Source: Burkholderiales bacterium
Lineage (GTDB): Bacteria; Pseudomonadota; Gammaproteobacteria; Burkholderiales; Burkholderiaceae
Direction: 5' to 3'
Assembly: GCA_903643055.1 (NCBI GenBank)
Contig: CAHJWV010000011.1
Span: forward strand, 1 to 7,686
DNA: 7,686 nucleotides
Positions 6,745 through 7,686 of the stretch are shown here, piece by piece. The notes below the pieces were generated by a model. The model was given only the letters and a program-made list of their open reading frames with translations, searched no databases and was not told where the DNA came from. A program made the position numbers and the translations under genes. Position 1 is the first letter of the stretch. Every line of letters begins with the position of its first letter.

Positions 6745-7686
6745 GATGCCGGAAGAGCCGCCTGCGGGCCGTGAGAGGCGAGGGCTGCAGGCCGCGGCTC
6801 GGCAAAGCGCGCCCCGAACTTGATGAACGGTTTCTCGACCCATTGATACAACCCAGCCGACACGACGATGACCACCGGCAGCACCGCCCACAGATGGAGC
6901 AGCATCTCGTTCTTGCTGGCTTGGGCGGCCCCCGGCCACAGCAGGATCGACAACGTGAACAGCGGGTAATGGATCAGGTAAGTCGAAAACGAGATGCGGC
7001 CGAGGTAGCCGATGACGCGGTTGGTGGCGATTGCGTGCATCACCGCATGGACGAACCGTGTGGGCTTCAGCCGATCGTTCTCGACCAGGATGAAGGTGAA
7101 GAACACAAACCAGATCGTCGCAACCACCGAGTGCAGTACCAGCACTGCACCCAGGCCTAGCAGCAGAAACACGGTGGCATTGACCCCCAAGCGATGCGGC
7201 AACTCGAGGTACAGGCGCGAGGCGATGCCGATCAGGAAAAACTGGATCGACAGCAGCAGCATTGAGGGCATTGCGTAGGTGCCGAGATACCCCGCCCGAG
7301 CAATCGCGCCGCCTGCCAGAACGGCAGCCGACACCAGCACGAAGCTCCACAGGCTGTGCCGCAGCAAGCCGATCAGCAGTGGCGCGACCAGATAGAACTG
7401 CCACTCCAGTGACAGGCTCCAGGTGGGCGTCAGGAAGGAGCTGGTGATGTACTTCAGCACTTCTTCGGGCACAAGACCTTGCAGCATCGTCAGGTGCAGG
7501 CCGAAGCGCAGCCAGTAGGTGTCGGCGACCACCGCCATGCGGTCCGCGCGAATGGCTTCGCTGCCGGGTGGCCAGGCCAGGTGGGCCAACTCCACCGGCC
7601 AGACCTCGCGCATCAGGATCTGCAGCAGCAAGCAGGTGATATAGATCGGAAACAGCCGGAAGAACCGCCGAGCGAGAAACGGGCCG
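6735..7686 (-). CDS. Acyltransferase-3 family membrane protein (N-terminus cut by window edge)
   Basis: Probable O-acyltransferase of the OafA/YrhL type, which moves acetyl or similar groups onto surface sugars such as O-antigen, exopolysaccharide or peptidoglycan; the acceptor is unknown. The frame is open from the right edge, giving 316 visible residues. The first visible residues, FLARRFFRLFPIYITCLLL, match the region that follows the second helix in this family, so the real start lies outside the window and perhaps 70 residues are missing. An internal TTG at 7631 is not the start. Family marks are TPTWSLSLEWQFYLVAPLL (86-104), RISFSTYLIHYPLF (230-243) and the C-terminal YQWVEKPFIKFG (280-291). 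At least seven hydrophobic helices are visible. The family's conserved N-terminal catalytic histidine region is not in view. The tail after 291 is short, with no SGNH domain attached. The diguanylate cyclase gene follows on the same strand after 110 bases. Confidence 0.92.
   Translation of the reverse strand, partial: GPFLARRFFRLFPIYITCLLLQILMREVWPVELAHLAWPPGSEAIRADRMAVVADTYWLRFGLHLTMLQGLVPEEVLKYITSSFLTPTWSLSLEWQFYLVAPLLIGLLRHSLWSFVLVSAAVLAGGAIARAGYLGTYAMPSMLLLSIQFFLIGIASRLYLELPHRLGVNATVFLLLGLGAVLVLHSVVATIWFVFFTFILVENDRLKPTRFVHAVMHAIATNRVIGYLGRISFSTYLIHYPLFTLSILLWPGAAQASKNEMLLHLWAVLPVVIVVSAGLYQWVEKPFIKFGARFAEPRPAALASHGPQAALPASPP

Noticed and set aside
4684..6774. A 696-codon open frame on the plus strand, antisense to the diguanylate cyclase gene
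   Set aside because: It mirrors the codon pattern of a firmly identified gene in high-GC DNA. Its translation is rich in Arg, Gln, Ala and Gly, has no domain I recognise, and has no ribosome binding site that stands out.

Overview
The window looks like chromosomal DNA of a high-GC Gram-negative bacterium, most likely a betaproteobacterium of the order Burkholderiales. This rests on strong G/C preference at third codon positions, an outer-membrane TonB-dependent receptor, and a short methylglyoxal synthase of the type I associate with that order. The taxonomic placement is an inference.

There are five protein genes. (1) Positions 2713 down to the left edge, minus strand: a TonB-dependent outer-membrane receptor, open for 904 codons and cut by the edge just before its C-terminus. 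(2) Positions 2714-3340: a 627-base divergent intergenic stretch in which I see no convincing gene. (3) Positions 3341-3997, plus strand: pssA, a CDP-alcohol phosphatidyltransferase (phosphatidylserine synthase) with an intact catalytic motif. (4) Positions 4538-4143, minus strand: mgsA, methylglyoxal synthase, convergent with pssA; the 145-base gap between them holds two hairpins that may end transcription from both sides. (5) Positions 6624-4645, minus strand: a membrane-anchored diguanylate cyclase with a periplasmic TPR-type sensor, one transmembrane helix and a cytoplasmic GGEEF domain. (6) Positions 7686-6735, minus strand: an acyltransferase-3 family membrane protein cut by the right edge, so its N-terminus is missing.

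The acyltransferase, cyclase and mgsA genes share one strand, with gaps of about 106-110 bases that contain inverted repeats. They are probably separate or loosely linked units rather than a tight operon. The genes cover envelope functions (nutrient uptake, phospholipid synthesis, surface O-acylation), c-di-GMP signalling and a glycolytic bypass. Nothing in the sequence ties them into one pathway.

I found no RNA genes, insertion sequences, CRISPR arrays or phage genes, and no sign of a new multi-gene system. The points most worth a second look are the PssA subtype, which resembles fungal Cho1 enzymes in several blocks, the missing inhibitory site and unusual start of the diguanylate cyclase, and the nested hairpin that includes the acyltransferase stop codon.
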